From Methylobacterium sp. E-045 (lineage in GTDB: Bacteria > Pseudomonadota > Alphaproteobacteria > Rhizobiales > Beijerinckiaceae): DNA of 64,000 bases. A program made the translations under genes and the position numbers. Location: assembly GCF_022829685.1 (NCBI RefSeq), contig NZ_JAKSYE010000029.1:1-64000 (forward strand), written 5' to 3'. This document shows positions 31,625 through 40,290 of this stretch, one piece after another. Under the pieces are notes generated by a model, which was not told the DNA's origin, ran no database searches, and saw only the letters and a program-made list of their open reading frames with translations. Numbering within the stretch: the first letter of the stretch is position 1; every line of letters begins with the position of its first letter.

Positions 31625-33016
31625 ATGACTTCTTCCCGACAGGGCGCCTCCCCGGCGCAGGCCGCCATGCGCGTATCCCGCGACGGCGTCTATCGCGCCG
31701 TCTGGCGCTGGCATTTCTATGCCGGGCTGCTGTGCCTGCCGTTCCTCGTCCTGCTCTCGGCCACCGGCGCGATCTACCTGTTCAAGGACGAGATCAACGC
31801 CACGCTCTTCGCCCACCGCACCGAGGTGGCGGCGCAGGGCCGCGCCACCCTGAGCCCGAGCCGTCTCGTCTACACCGCCTCGGAGGCCGTTCCGGGAGGT
31901 GTGCCGGCGACCTTCACCGGCCCGGCCTCCGCGACGGCTACCGCCATCGTGATCATGAGGGAGGGCGCCACCCGGATTCAGGTCTACCTCAACCCCTATA
32001 ACGGCGACGTGCTCGACACGGTGGCCGCCGACAGCGACCCGATGATGGTGGTGCGGCGCCTGCACAGCCTCAGCTATTTCGGCACCCTCGCCAACGGAAT
32101 CGTCGAGGTCGTGGCGGGGTTCGCCATCATCCTCGTCGTCACCGGCACCTATCTGTGGTGGCCGCGCGGGCAGGGGGGCGGGAACAGGGGCGGTGTCGTC
32201 ACGATTCGGGCCAGACCGGCCAAGCGCGTCTGGTGGCGGGACCTCCACGCGGTGACCGGCCTCGTGGCCGGCGCCGGCCTGTTCTTCCTCGCGATCACCG
32301 GGCTGCCCTGGTCGGTCTGGTGGGGCCAGCAGGTCCGCACCCTGTCCAACGAGGCGGGGCTCGGCCAGCCGCGCGCTCTGTGGGCGGGGAAGGCGGTGTC
32401 CGCCGTGCCGATGAGGGACCGGCTGACCGATACCGGCTGGACCATGGAGGACGCGCCGATGCCGGTCTCGCAGGCGGCGGAGGCGCCGGCCATCGGCCTC
32501 GACCGGGCAACCGCCATCCTCGACGGTCTCGGCATGCCGCGCGGCTACGAGGTCGCGCTGCCGGTCGGTCCGACCGGGATCTACGCCGCCGCGGTCTATC
32601 CCCGCGACGTGAACCGCCAGCGGCTGATCTCCCTCGACCAATATACCGGCGCGCCCCTGCTGGACGTGGCCTTCTCCGATCTCGGCGGGGTGGGGCAGGC
32701 GATCCAATATGGGATCGGCCTGCACAAGGGCGAGTACTGGGGTCGGCTCAACCAGCTGGCCATGCTCGCCTTCTGTCTCGCCACGATCCTGCTGAGCGTC
32801 ACCGCCGCGGCGATGTGGTGGAAGCGCCGGCCCGCCGGCGGCCTCGGCGTCCCGCCCTGGCCGCGCGACCGCCGGATCGCGGCCACGGTCACCGCGCTGG
32901 TCCTCGGTCTGGGCGCGCTGTTTCCCCTCACCGGCCTCGCGATCCTCGCCATGATCGGGATCGACCTCGGCATCCAGGCCCTCCGGCGCGGAGCGCGGCG
33001 ACCGGCGGCGGCCTGA
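31625..33016 (+). CDS. PepSY-domain inner-membrane protein (iron/metal uptake associated)
   Basis: This 463-residue PepSY_TM protein has about four to five membrane helices: AGLLCLPFLVLLSATGAIYLF (near 34), VVAGFAIILVVTGTYLWWP (near 160), VAGAGLFFLAITGLPWSVWWG (near 218), LAFCLATILLSVTAAAMWW (near 380) and TALVLGLGALFPLTGLAILAMIGIDLGI (near 420). Conserved histidines lie at helix ends (WRWHFYAG, RRLHSLSYFG, RDLHAVTG, GIGLHKGEYWG), the pattern seen in FsrB/PiuB-like ferric-siderophore reductases. The two large periplasmic loops are PepSY-like. It likely reduces or releases the metal brought in by the neighbouring TonB receptor. Confidence 0.88.
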   Translation: MTSSRQGASPAQAAMRVSRDGVYRAVWRWHFYAGLLCLPFLVLLSATGAIYLFKDEINATLFAHRTEVAAQGRATLSPSRLVYTASEAVPGGVPATFTGPASATATAIVIMREGATRIQVYLNPYNGDVLDTVAADSDPMMVVRRLHSLSYFGTLANGIVEVVAGFAIILVVTGTYLWWPRGQGGGNRGGVVTIRARPAKRVWWRDLHAVTGLVAGAGLFFLAITGLPWSVWWGQQVRTLSNEAGLGQPRALWAGKAVSAVPMRDRLTDTGWTMEDAPMPVSQAAEAPAIGLDRATAILDGLGMPRGYEVALPVGPTGIYAAAVYPRDVNRQRLISLDQYTGAPLLDVAFSDLGGVGQAIQYGIGLHKGEYWGRLNQLAMLAFCLATILLSVTAAAMWWKRRPAGGLGVPPWPRDRRIAATVTALVLGLGALFPLTGLAILAMIGIDLGIQALRRGARRPAAA

Positions 33017-33041
33017 TCCGGGCGACGCGGGAGCAGCCCCC

Positions 33042-33431
33042 GTGACCGACCTCATCCGCCTGTTGCGCGCCATGCGCGCCTTGCGCCTCTGCCTCGGCGG
33101 CGGGTTGATCCTGCTCGCCCTGTGGGGACAGGCGATCGCGCCGCTGGCCGCGCTACGGATGTCCGCGACGGTCGCCGCCCTCGACCATTCGGCGATCTGC
33201 GGGCAGGGGGAGCGTTCCCCCGCCATCGGGGATCAGGCTCCCGCCACGCCGGCCTGCAAGGCCTGCCCGCTCTGCACCGTCGGGCTGTCGAGCCCCCTGG
33301 TTCCCCAAGCGCCATCGCTGGCGCGACGCCAGGGATGGCACGCGCTGGCCTGGGCGATCCCGCCGCCATCCGAGCCGGCCCGTCCGCATCGCCCTTCCGG
33401 CCAGGCGCGCGCGCCGCCGACCGCATCCTGA
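33042..33431 (+). CDS. DUF2946-family small protein with CxxC
   Basis: This 129-residue protein has an N-terminal hydrophobic helix (LRLCLGGGLILLALWGQAIAPLAAL), a middle DHSAICGQG, and PACKACPLCTVGLSSPL, the CxxCPxC-type core of DUF2946. It starts with GTG at 33042; an internal ATG at 33072 is possible. It sits between the PepSY protein and the second TonB receptor and is similar in plan to the gene at 31220, so the set carries two such proteins. DUF2946 genes are frequently next to copper-type TonB receptors; biochemical role unknown. Confidence 0.75.
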   Translation: MTDLIRLLRAMRALRLCLGGGLILLALWGQAIAPLAALRMSATVAALDHSAICGQGERSPAIGDQAPATPACKACPLCTVGLSSPLVPQAPSLARRQGWHALAWAIPPPSEPARPHRPSGQARAPPTAS

Positions 33432-33493
33432 TCCAGCGCGCGCCGTCCCGCAGCGGCGCATCCCCCTGTTGCGATCCGGAACGAACCCCTTCG

Positions 33494-35815
33494 ATGTCCC
33501 TCTCCAGACTGTCTCACGCCCCTCGCCGCAGCGGCGCCCGGCGCGCCCTCCTCGCCCTCGCCGCCCTGCCGCTCGCGGGCACCGACGCCCTGGCGCAAGC
33601 CGCCGAGGACGGCGTCACCCTGCCGGAACTCTCCGTCGTCGGAGAGGCGGGCCGAAGCGGCTTCGGCGTCGCCTCGCCCCAGGGCTCGGCCCCCAGCGTC
33701 ATCGAACACCCCGTGGGGCAGGTGGTGACCCAGGTCGGGCGCAGCGGCACGATCGGCGACCGGCCCGCCACGGATATCGGCTCGGTCCTCGTCAACAGCC
33801 CGGGCGTCACCGTGCGGCAAGGCAACGGCGCGCGCGACGTCGCCATCTCGATCCGGGGCAACAACGCCCGCTCCACCGGCGTCACCAAGAACACGGTGGT
33901 CCTGGAGGACGGGTTCATCCTCACCCAGCCGGACGGCGCCTCCCGTTTCGACCTTGTCGATCCGCGCGCCTATTCCCGCATCGACGTGTTCCGCGGACCG
34001 CAATCGGCCCTGTTCGGCAATTACGCCACCGGCGGTGCGCTGGCGTTCCGGACGCGCACCGGCCGCGAGATCGACGGCTACGAGATCGGCACCGATGCCG
34101 GCAGCTTCGGCTACCTCAGCAATTATTTCACCGTCGGCGGCGTCAGCGGCCCGGTGGAGATCAGCCTCTTCGCCAGCGACGCCCGCGGCAACGGCTACCA
34201 GGACCATGCCTCCTACGACACCCAGACCATCAACCTGCTGGCGAGCTACACCCCGACCCCGGACAACCGCTTCACCCTGAAGGTGATCAACAACCAGGTG
34301 AACGCGGATCTGCCCGCCCGCTCCTCCCTCGACCAGTTCGGCATCAACCCCTATCAGCGCGGCTGCGCGGCGGCCGCCACCGCGGCGCCGGGATGCACCC
34401 TCACCGGGCTCCTCGCCAATGGGGCTTACGGCACGAGGATCCCCGTCACGGCGGACGAGGGCGGCTTCGGCCGCAAGGACCGCCGCACCATCGTGGCGGC
34501 GCGCTGGGAGCACGACATCGACGCGCAGACCACGTGGCGCACGCAGCTCGGATTCGACGAGCGCAACTTCAACCAGCCCTTCTATGCGACCTCGTCGCGG
34601 GGCTCCTATCCGTCCTGGAACTTCCTCACCGACCTGACCCGGCGCGGCGACCTGTTCGGCCTGCCGGCGGTGGGCTACGTGGCGCTCGCCTACAACACCA
34701 TCGACAACCACATCACCACCTTCAACCGCGCCCCCTATGGCGGCCCGACCCTCGGCGCGCTGATCGGCGATCAGGAAGCGGTGCAATCGAATCTCGGCGG
34801 CCGTGCCCGGACGGAGGTCGCGCTCTCGGACCAGTGGACGGGTGTCCTCGGCATCGCCGCGGAGAACACCACCATCACCGGGCGCAATCTCGCCTATGGC
34901 TATTCGGCGACCGCTCGGACGACGACGTTGGCCACGACCGACCGCAGCTTCCTCAACGTCGCCCCCGAACTCGCCCTGGTCTACCGGCCGAACGCCGCCT
35001 GGGCGTTCCGGGGGCGGGCCGCCACCGGCTACACCACGCCGGCGGCGAGCAACCTGTTCATCACCCCCGCCGGCCTTCCGGGCAGCAACACCCAGCTCGA
35101 GACCCAGGAGAATCTCGGCTTCGACCTCGGCGCCGACTGGACACCGACCGAGAACCTGCGCCTCAGCCTCACCGGCTTCTACGAGTTCTTCCGCAACGAA
35201 CTCGTCTCGCAATCACCCGGCGCCGGGCTGCTGAGCTACACGTTCAACGCCCCGGCCTCGGAGCATCGCGGCATCGAAGTCGCGGCCGACTGGGCCTTCT
35301 CGCCCGGATGGCGGGCGGTGGCCGCCTACACGTTCGACGACCAGATCTATACGAAATATACCGAGCAACTGAGCGCCGGAGCCTTCACCGAGCGGTTCGA
35401 CCGGGCCGGTAACGCCATTCCGGGCGTGCCCGCCCATCAGCTCCTCGCCCGCATCGGCTACGATCAGCCGACCGGGTCGCTCGCCGGCCTCGGCGCCTAT
35501 GTGGAGGCGGTGGTCCAGGACGGCTTCTTCATCGACAACGCCAACCAGTTGAAGGCGCCGGGCTACACCCTCGTCAATGCCAACGTGCATTACGCGGCCG
35601 ACCTCACCGGCGGCTACGCCAAGCGCATCAGCCTCTATGCGGAAGTCCGCAATGTCTTCGACGAGACCTACATCTCCTCGGCCCAGAACCTCGCCAACAC
35701 CCTCAACGCCACGAGCGGCCTGCAGAACGGTGCGGGCGTGCTCGCCACCACACCGGGCTCGGTCTTCGCCGGAGCACCCCGCAACGTGGTGGCGGGGATG
35801 AGGCTGTCCTTCTGA
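33494..35815 (+). CDS. TonB-dependent receptor, metal/siderophore-type
   Basis: A 773-residue receptor with signal peptide (RRALLALAALPLAGTDALAQA). The plug (about residues 45-190) has PATDIGSVLVNSPGVTVRQ, ISIRGNNARSTG, VLEDGFILTQPDGASRFDL and IDVFRGPQSALFGNYATGGALAF. The barrel ends NVVAGMRLSF, with the terminal Phe needed for insertion. An extracellular loop contains two cysteines (GCAAAATAAPGC, about residues 293-304) likely forming a disulfide. It is the last gene of the DUF2946-PepSY-DUF2946 set, so metal (copper or iron chelate) uptake is likely. The NYATGGALAF variant of the GPxxxLYG motif differs from the upstream siderophore receptor, so the two are not recent duplicates. Confidence 0.88.
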   Translation: MSLSRLSHAPRRSGARRALLALAALPLAGTDALAQAAEDGVTLPELSVVGEAGRSGFGVASPQGSAPSVIEHPVGQVVTQVGRSGTIGDRPATDIGSVLVNSPGVTVRQGNGARDVAISIRGNNARSTGVTKNTVVLEDGFILTQPDGASRFDLVDPRAYSRIDVFRGPQSALFGNYATGGALAFRTRTGREIDGYEIGTDAGSFGYLSNYFTVGGVSGPVEISLFASDARGNGYQDHASYDTQTINLLASYTPTPDNRFTLKVINNQVNADLPARSSLDQFGINPYQRGCAAAATAAPGCTLTGLLANGAYGTRIPVTADEGGFGRKDRRTIVAARWEHDIDAQTTWRTQLGFDERNFNQPFYATSSRGSYPSWNFLTDLTRRGDLFGLPAVGYVALAYNTIDNHITTFNRAPYGGPTLGALIGDQEAVQSNLGGRARTEVALSDQWTGVLGIAAENTTITGRNLAYGYSATARTTTLATTDRSFLNVAPELALVYRPNAAWAFRGRAATGYTTPAASNLFITPAGLPGSNTQLETQENLGFDLGADWTPTENLRLSLTGFYEFFRNELVSQSPGAGLLSYTFNAPASEHRGIEVAADWAFSPGWRAVAAYTFDDQIYTKYTEQLSAGAFTERFDRAGNAIPGVPAHQLLARIGYDQPTGSLAGLGAYVEAVVQDGFFIDNANQLKAPGYTLVNANVHYAADLTGGYAKRISLYAEVRNVFDETYISSAQNLANTLNATSGLQNGAGVLATTPGSVFAGAPRNVVAGMRLSF

Positions 35816-36089
35816 CGTTGGCGACGGGCTCGGCGGCTCGAGAAAACCGGTCGGATTCCTCCCGCGCCCCACGCCCCGGTGGGACGCCACGGCCCGTCGA
35901 GCGCGGGCAGCGCACGCGCGAAAAGCGCGCGGAAGGTCAGGGTGGTAACCGGAAGATCACATCTTGCCGGGAACTGGTACGGGGCGCGCCGACACCTCGG
36001 CAAGGTTGTAGCCTTCCCATGCGGAACGGCTTAGGGCGATCGGCAAAGCCGGCGGTCTCCTGAGAGCTGCCGCGACGGAGGAGTTTTGG

Positions 36090-36887
36090 ATGACCAGACG
36101 CGGCTACAAGGGGGCCATCATCGCCGCCGGCCTCGGTGCCCTGGCCTGCATGGCCGGCACGGCGCAGGCGGCCCAGTGCGGCAACACGGCCAGCGGTTTC
36201 GAGGCGTGGAAGACCCAGTTCGCTCAGGAGGCGAAGGGTCGCGCCAGCGCCGCGAGCCTCGCCGCCCTGATGGAAACCTCCTATTCCGGCGCCACCATCT
36301 CGGCCGACCGGGGCCAGAAGAGCTTTCGCCTGACCCTCGACCAGTTCCTGGCCAAGCGCGGCGGCCCCACCATCGTCGCACGCGGCCGCAAGCTGAAGCA
36401 GACCAACGCGGCGTTGTTCGCCTCGATCGAGCAGCGCTACGGCGTGCCGGCCGGTCCGCTCCTGGCGATCTGGGGCATGGAGACGGGCTTCGGCGCGGTC
36501 CGCGGCAACATCAACACGCTGTCCGCCGTGGCGACCCTCGCCTATGATTGCCGCCGCACGGACTTCTTCACCGACCAGCTCTACGCGGCCCTCACCCTCG
36601 TCGATCGCGGCATCCTCACTTCCGCGACCCGCGGCGCCGCCCATGGCGAGGTCGGCCACACCCAGTTCCTGCCCAAGAACGTGCTGACCTACGGCACCGG
36701 CGGCAGCCTCGACAGCGCTCCCAATGCGCTCAACGCCACCGCCAACTTCCTGAAAGGCCACGGCTGGAGGGCCGGAGCGGGCTACCAGCCGGGCGAGCCG
36801 AACTTCGCGGCGATCCAGGGATGGAACGCGGCCACCGTCTACCAGAAGGCGATCGCCCAGCTCGGACGCCAGATCGACGGCGAGTGA
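36090..36887 (+). CDS. Lytic murein transglycosylase (MltB family)
   Basis: A 265-residue exported enzyme with signal peptide (YKGAIIAAGLGALACMAGTAQA). The SLT_2/MltB domain contains LLAIWGMETGFGAVRGNINTLSAVATLAYDCRR near residue 127, where the Glu of the GMETGFG motif is the catalytic acid. AAHGEVGHTQFLPKNVLTYG near residue 185 and ALNATANFLKGHGW follow as in MltB. It cleaves peptidoglycan glycan strands with 1,6-anhydro-muramyl formation. Normal soluble size; there is no lipobox. CGGAGGAG precedes the ATG at 36090. A strong terminator follows. Confidence 0.9.
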   Translation: MTRRGYKGAIIAAGLGALACMAGTAQAAQCGNTASGFEAWKTQFAQEAKGRASAASLAALMETSYSGATISADRGQKSFRLTLDQFLAKRGGPTIVARGRKLKQTNAALFASIEQRYGVPAGPLLAIWGMETGFGAVRGNINTLSAVATLAYDCRRTDFFTDQLYAALTLVDRGILTSATRGAAHGEVGHTQFLPKNVLTYGTGGSLDSAPNALNATANFLKGHGWRAGAGYQPGEPNFAAIQGWNAATVYQKAIAQLGRQIDGE

Positions 36888-36893
36888 CGGATC

Positions 36894-36915
36894 ACGGGGC
36901 CCTTCGGGGCCCCGT
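36894..36915 (+). terminator. Hairpin terminator after the lytic transglycosylase gene
   Basis: A 9-bp perfect stem ACGGGGCCC/GGGCCCCGT closed by a TTCG tetraloop (36903-36906), starting seven bases past the stop codon. The T-run is minimal, but the UUCG-type hairpin is very stable. Confidence 0.7.
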
Positions 36916-37041
36916 TCCCGTCGGGCCGTGCTCATCGCGCCGGCGGCTCGCTCGCCGCTGCTGCCATGAGCCCACCTTGACTTAGCCTCTGCCGGGTCGA
37001 TCTTCCGGCTTCGACGATGGCGTCGCAGCGGGACATACTCC

Positions 37042-37503
37042 ATGGCCGGGATCGTTCTCGCGGGATTGATCGGGATGGTGGCGGGCCTGCGGACCATGAC
37101 CGCGCCGGCGGCCGTCGCCTGGGCGGCGCATCTCGGCTGGATCTCCCTCGACGGAAGCTGGCTCGCCTTTCTCGGCTACCGTTCGACGGCCGTCATCCTC
37201 ACCCTTCTCGCGCTCGCCGAGTTCGTCACGGATATGCTTCCCGCCACGCCGAGCCGGACCGTGCCCGTGCAGTTCGCCGCGCGGATCGTGAGCGGCGCCC
37301 TTTGCGGCGGCGCGATCGGGATCGGCCTGGGACAGCCCGTCGCGGCAAGCCTTGCGGGTGCGACAGGCGCCGTCATCGGGACGCTGGGCGGCGCCGGGGC
37401 GAGGGCGCGGATGGCCGCCGCCTTCGGTTCGGACAAGCCGGCCGCCATCGTCGAGGATGCCGTCGCCGTCGCCGCCGCGATCCTCATCACGAGCGCTCTC
37501 TGA
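37042..37503 (+). CDS. DUF4126-family membrane protein
   Basis: This 153-residue hydrophobic protein has four or more membrane helices (GIVLAGLIGMVAGLRTM, AVILTLLALAEFVTDM, AARIVSGALCGGAIGIGLGQ, AAIVEDAVAVAAAILITSAL). The N-terminal GLRTMTAPAAVAWAA and central EFVTDMLPATPSRTVPVQFAARIVSGALCG are signatures of DUF4126. No biochemical function is known for the family. It lies downstream of the terminated transglycosylase gene with 126 bp between, so it is probably transcribed separately. Confidence 0.8.
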   Translation: MAGIVLAGLIGMVAGLRTMTAPAAVAWAAHLGWISLDGSWLAFLGYRSTAVILTLLALAEFVTDMLPATPSRTVPVQFAARIVSGALCGGAIGIGLGQPVAASLAGATGAVIGTLGGAGARARMAAAFGSDKPAAIVEDAVAVAAAILITSAL

Positions 37504-37910
37504 GGCTGTCTCCGAGACTCGCCCCCGGATCCGGGGCCTTCGCGCCCTCCCCGTGACGGGCGACAGAATTGTCGTGGTCGAGGACCGGAAACACGATTGG
37601 TGCGTTGCACTTCGTCACCACGCCTGACACCAGGACGCTCCGCCTTCGGGCGCCGCTGTGCTGGGCCGGGCGGGGAGGGGACGATGCCGACTTGCACCCA
37701 TCCGCCGCGTGCACGGACCTATCCGGCGCCGGCCTTCGGCGGAGGCGGGGCGAGGACGTCGTGACAAGGACGTCGTGACCGGGCCGGCAGGCACGGAAAC
37801 TGATGGTGAGAAGACGAGCGATCGGACGTGAGGAATCCCGGCCTCCCGAACGACCACTCACGCAAACGCAGCCCGACGCGTCGGGTCGACATGATGCCGG
37901 AGTTCCGTTG
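37504..37910. other. Intergenic gap before the signalling cluster; no gene supported
   Basis: The 407 bp between the DUF4126 gene and the response regulator contain no convincing gene. The regulator frame is open from 37803, but its extra residues do not resemble a receiver domain. A short tandem-like GACAAGGACGTCGTGAC pattern (GACGTCGTGA twice, about 37753-37778) is visible and may be regulatory. Confidence 0.4.
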
Positions 37911-38291
37911 ATGGCCAAGATCCTGCTGGTGGAAGATCACGAAGAGATCTGGGACTTCCTGTCCCGCCGTCTCAAGCGACGCGGCTACGACGTCATCCTC
38001 GCCCATGACGGCGAGGCCGGGGTGCAACAGGCGCGTGCCGGGCGGCCCGACGTGATCCTCCTCGACATGAACCTGCCCATTCTCGACGGCTGGTCGGCGG
38101 CCCGCGCCCTGAAGTCCAGCGGCGACACGCGGGGCATCCCGATCATCGCGCTCACCGCCCATGCCATGCTCGGCGACCGCGACAAGGCGATCCAGGCGGG
38201 CTGCGACGACTATCACCCCAAGCCCATCGACTTCTCGAAGCTCCTCACCCAGATCGGCGCGGCCTTGGGCGGCGCGGACAGCCCGGCCTGA
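37911..38291 (+). CDS. Single-domain response regulator (CheY/DivK-like)
   Basis: A 126-residue stand-alone receiver. ILLVEDHEEIWDFLSRRL supplies the acidic pair, Asp52 in VILLDMNLPILDGW is the phosphorylation site, IIALTAHAM gives the conserved Thr, and DDYHPKPIDFSKLL the conserved Lys. The NLPxLDGW form is the DivK-like class. With no output domain it must signal by protein contact; the hybrid kinase at the end of this cluster is the natural partner. The gene starts at 37911 and is 84 bp from the exporter gene. Confidence 0.92.
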   Translation: MAKILLVEDHEEIWDFLSRRLKRRGYDVILAHDGEAGVQQARAGRPDVILLDMNLPILDGWSAARALKSSGDTRGIPIIALTAHAMLGDRDKAIQAGCDDYHPKPIDFSKLLTQIGAALGGADSPA

Positions 38292-38375
38292 CCGCCGGTC
38301 CGATCCGAGACGTCGCGCCTCCCGCCGGGACGGGGCTTCCACTGACACGCGTCGAGACGAGAAGACCCATTCTCC

Positions 38376-40286
38376 ATGAGTGACGATCCCATCACCGCGC
38401 GCCTGCTGCGGCAGGCGATGCCGGTGTTCACGATCCTGGCCTCGTGCCTCCTGGTCGTCACCATCGCGTCGATCCTGTACCTCGGCCGCGACATCATCGT
38501 GCCCGTCGTCCTGGCGATCCTGCTCAGCTTCGTGCTGGTGCCCGCCGTGCGCCTCCTGAGACGGGCGATGGTGCCGCGCGCCGCCGCGGCGCCCCTCGTC
38601 GTGGTGGCGGCCTTCGCGGCGATCATCGGAGTCGGGCTGCTCATCACCACCGAGGCGGGCCAGCTCGCCTCCGACCTGCCGCGCTACCAGATCACCATCC
38701 GCGAGAAGATCGCGTCGGTGAAGGAGGCCACGTCGGGCAGCGGGACGTTGTCGCGCATCGTCGACATGGTGCAGGATCTCGGCGAGGAGCTGCAGCCGGC
38801 GCCCCCGAAGGACGAAGACCTTCCGGGCCGGTCGGGCAGCCGCGCAAACCCGCTCCACGTGGTGGTCGCGACCCCGCAGGCCGCCCTCGCCACGACGCTC
38901 GGCGCCTTCGTCGGGCCGATCCTGCACCCCCTCGCCACCGCCGGCCTGATCCTCCTCTTCACCATCTTCATCCTGCTGCAGCGGGAGGACCTGCGGAATC
39001 GCGCCATCCGGCTCGCCGGGTCGGGCGACCTGCGCCGCACCACGGCGGCCATCGACGACGCCACCAGCCGGCTGAGCCGGTTCTTCCTGGCGCAGCTCGC
39101 CCTCAACATCGCCTTCGGCGCGGTCATCGGCACCGGCCTCTGGCTCATCGGCGTGCCGAGCCCGATCCTGTTCGGCGTGCTCGCCGCCATCCTGCGCTTC
39201 GTGCCCTATATCGGCGGCGCCATCAGCGCCCTGCTGCCCCTGATCCTGGCGGCGGCGGTGGATCCCGGCTGGTCGATGGTCATCGCCACCGCGCTCCTGT
39301 TCCTCATCGTCGAGCCCATCGCCGGCCACGTGGTCGAGCCGCTGCTCTACGGCCATTCCACCGGTCTCTCGCCGCTGGCGGTCATCCTGGCGGCCACCGT
39401 CTGGACCTTCCTGTGGGGACCCATCGGCCTCGTCCTCGCGACGCCGATCACGGTCTGCCTCGTCGTCCTCGGCCGCCACGTGGACCGGCTCTGGTTCCTC
39501 GACGTCATCCTCGGCGACCAGCCCGCCCTGGCGCCCCCCGAAATCTTCTATCAGCGCATGCTCGCCGGAGACCCGGCCGAGGCGATCGAGCAGGGCCGGC
39601 AGGTGCTGAAGGCGCGGGCGCTGGTGACCTATTACGACGAGGTCGTGCTCGCGGGTCTTCGCCTCGCGCAGGACGACCTCGCCCGCGGCGCCCTCGACCG
39701 GTCGCGCCAGAGCGAAGTGGGTGCTGCGATCCGCACCGTGGTCGACCGGCTCAAGCTCGCGCCGATCAAGCGGTCGGGTTCGGCCGGCAGCGCCGAGGCC
39801 GCCGCCGCCATCGCCGCCGCCGGGCCAGACCGCAGCTCCGCCGGCATCGTCCTGGCGCGGGACGATCTCGACGCGACGTGGCGCGGCGCCACCCCGATCC
39901 TCTGCGTCTCGAGCCGTGGTCCCTTCGACGAGGCCGCGACCCTGATGCTGAGCCAGACCCTCGGCCGTCACGGCCTCGCCGCCCAGATGACCTCGCTCGC
40001 CGACCTGCGCGCCGACAAGCGGCCCGAGCGTGCCGACGAGATCGCGATGATCTGCTTCTCCTATCTCGAACCGGTCAGCCTCTCGCAGATCCGTCTCACC
40101 GTCCGCCAGGCCCGCAAGGAGCTTCCCGGCGTGAAGGTGCTGGTCGGGTTCTGGCGCGAGCGCGACCCCTCGACCCTCGACCGCCTGCGCCGGACCACCT
40201 CCGCCGACGTGCTGGTGACCTCCCTCAACGACGCCCTCGACGCGGCCCTGCGCTATGCCGCTCCTGCGCGGGCGGGACGCGGCTGA
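38376..40286 (+). CDS. AI-2E/PerM-family membrane protein with large C-terminal cytosolic extension
   Basis: A 636-residue protein. Residues 1-380 form the AI-2E transporter (PerM) domain with about eight helices, including ILASCLLVVTIASILYLGRDIIVPVVLAILLSFVLVPAV, a periplasmic/cytosolic insert around 90-165 (YQITIREKIASVKEA), and the signature VPSPILFGVLAAILRFVPYIGGAISALLPL and LFLIVEPIAGHVVEPLLYGHSTGLSPLAVI. Ordinary family members stop near 350-380. Here about 255 extra residues follow: a helical part (PPEIFYQRMLAGDPAEAIEQGRQVL) then an alpha/beta part (TPILCVSSRGPFDEAATLMLSQTLGRHG, and VKVLVGFWRERDPST) that resembles a flavodoxin/B12-binding-like Rossmann fold. Cargo is unknown. It is followed four bases later by the pentapeptide-channel gene. 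Confidence 0.85.
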   Translation: MSDDPITARLLRQAMPVFTILASCLLVVTIASILYLGRDIIVPVVLAILLSFVLVPAVRLLRRAMVPRAAAAPLVVVAAFAAIIGVGLLITTEAGQLASDLPRYQITIREKIASVKEATSGSGTLSRIVDMVQDLGEELQPAPPKDEDLPGRSGSRANPLHVVVATPQAALATTLGAFVGPILHPLATAGLILLFTIFILLQREDLRNRAIRLAGSGDLRRTTAAIDDATSRLSRFFLAQLALNIAFGAVIGTGLWLIGVPSPILFGVLAAILRFVPYIGGAISALLPLILAAAVDPGWSMVIATALLFLIVEPIAGHVVEPLLYGHSTGLSPLAVILAATVWTFLWGPIGLVLATPITVCLVVLGRHVDRLWFLDVILGDQPALAPPEIFYQRMLAGDPAEAIEQGRQVLKARALVTYYDEVVLAGLRLAQDDLARGALDRSRQSEVGAAIRTVVDRLKLAPIKRSGSAGSAEAAAAIAAAGPDRSSAGIVLARDDLDATWRGATPILCVSSRGPFDEAATLMLSQTLGRHGLAAQMTSLADLRADKRPERADEIAMICFSYLEPVSLSQIRLTVRQARKELPGVKVLVGFWRERDPSTLDRLRRTTSADVLVTSLNDALDAALRYAAPARAGRG

Positions 40287-40290
40287 GACC

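Noticed and set aside
28590-35815. The two TonB receptors as a recent duplication
   Set aside because: Plug motifs and C-termini differ (YGAGQPGG and terminal Trp versus FGNYATGG and terminal Phe); they belong to different subgroups.
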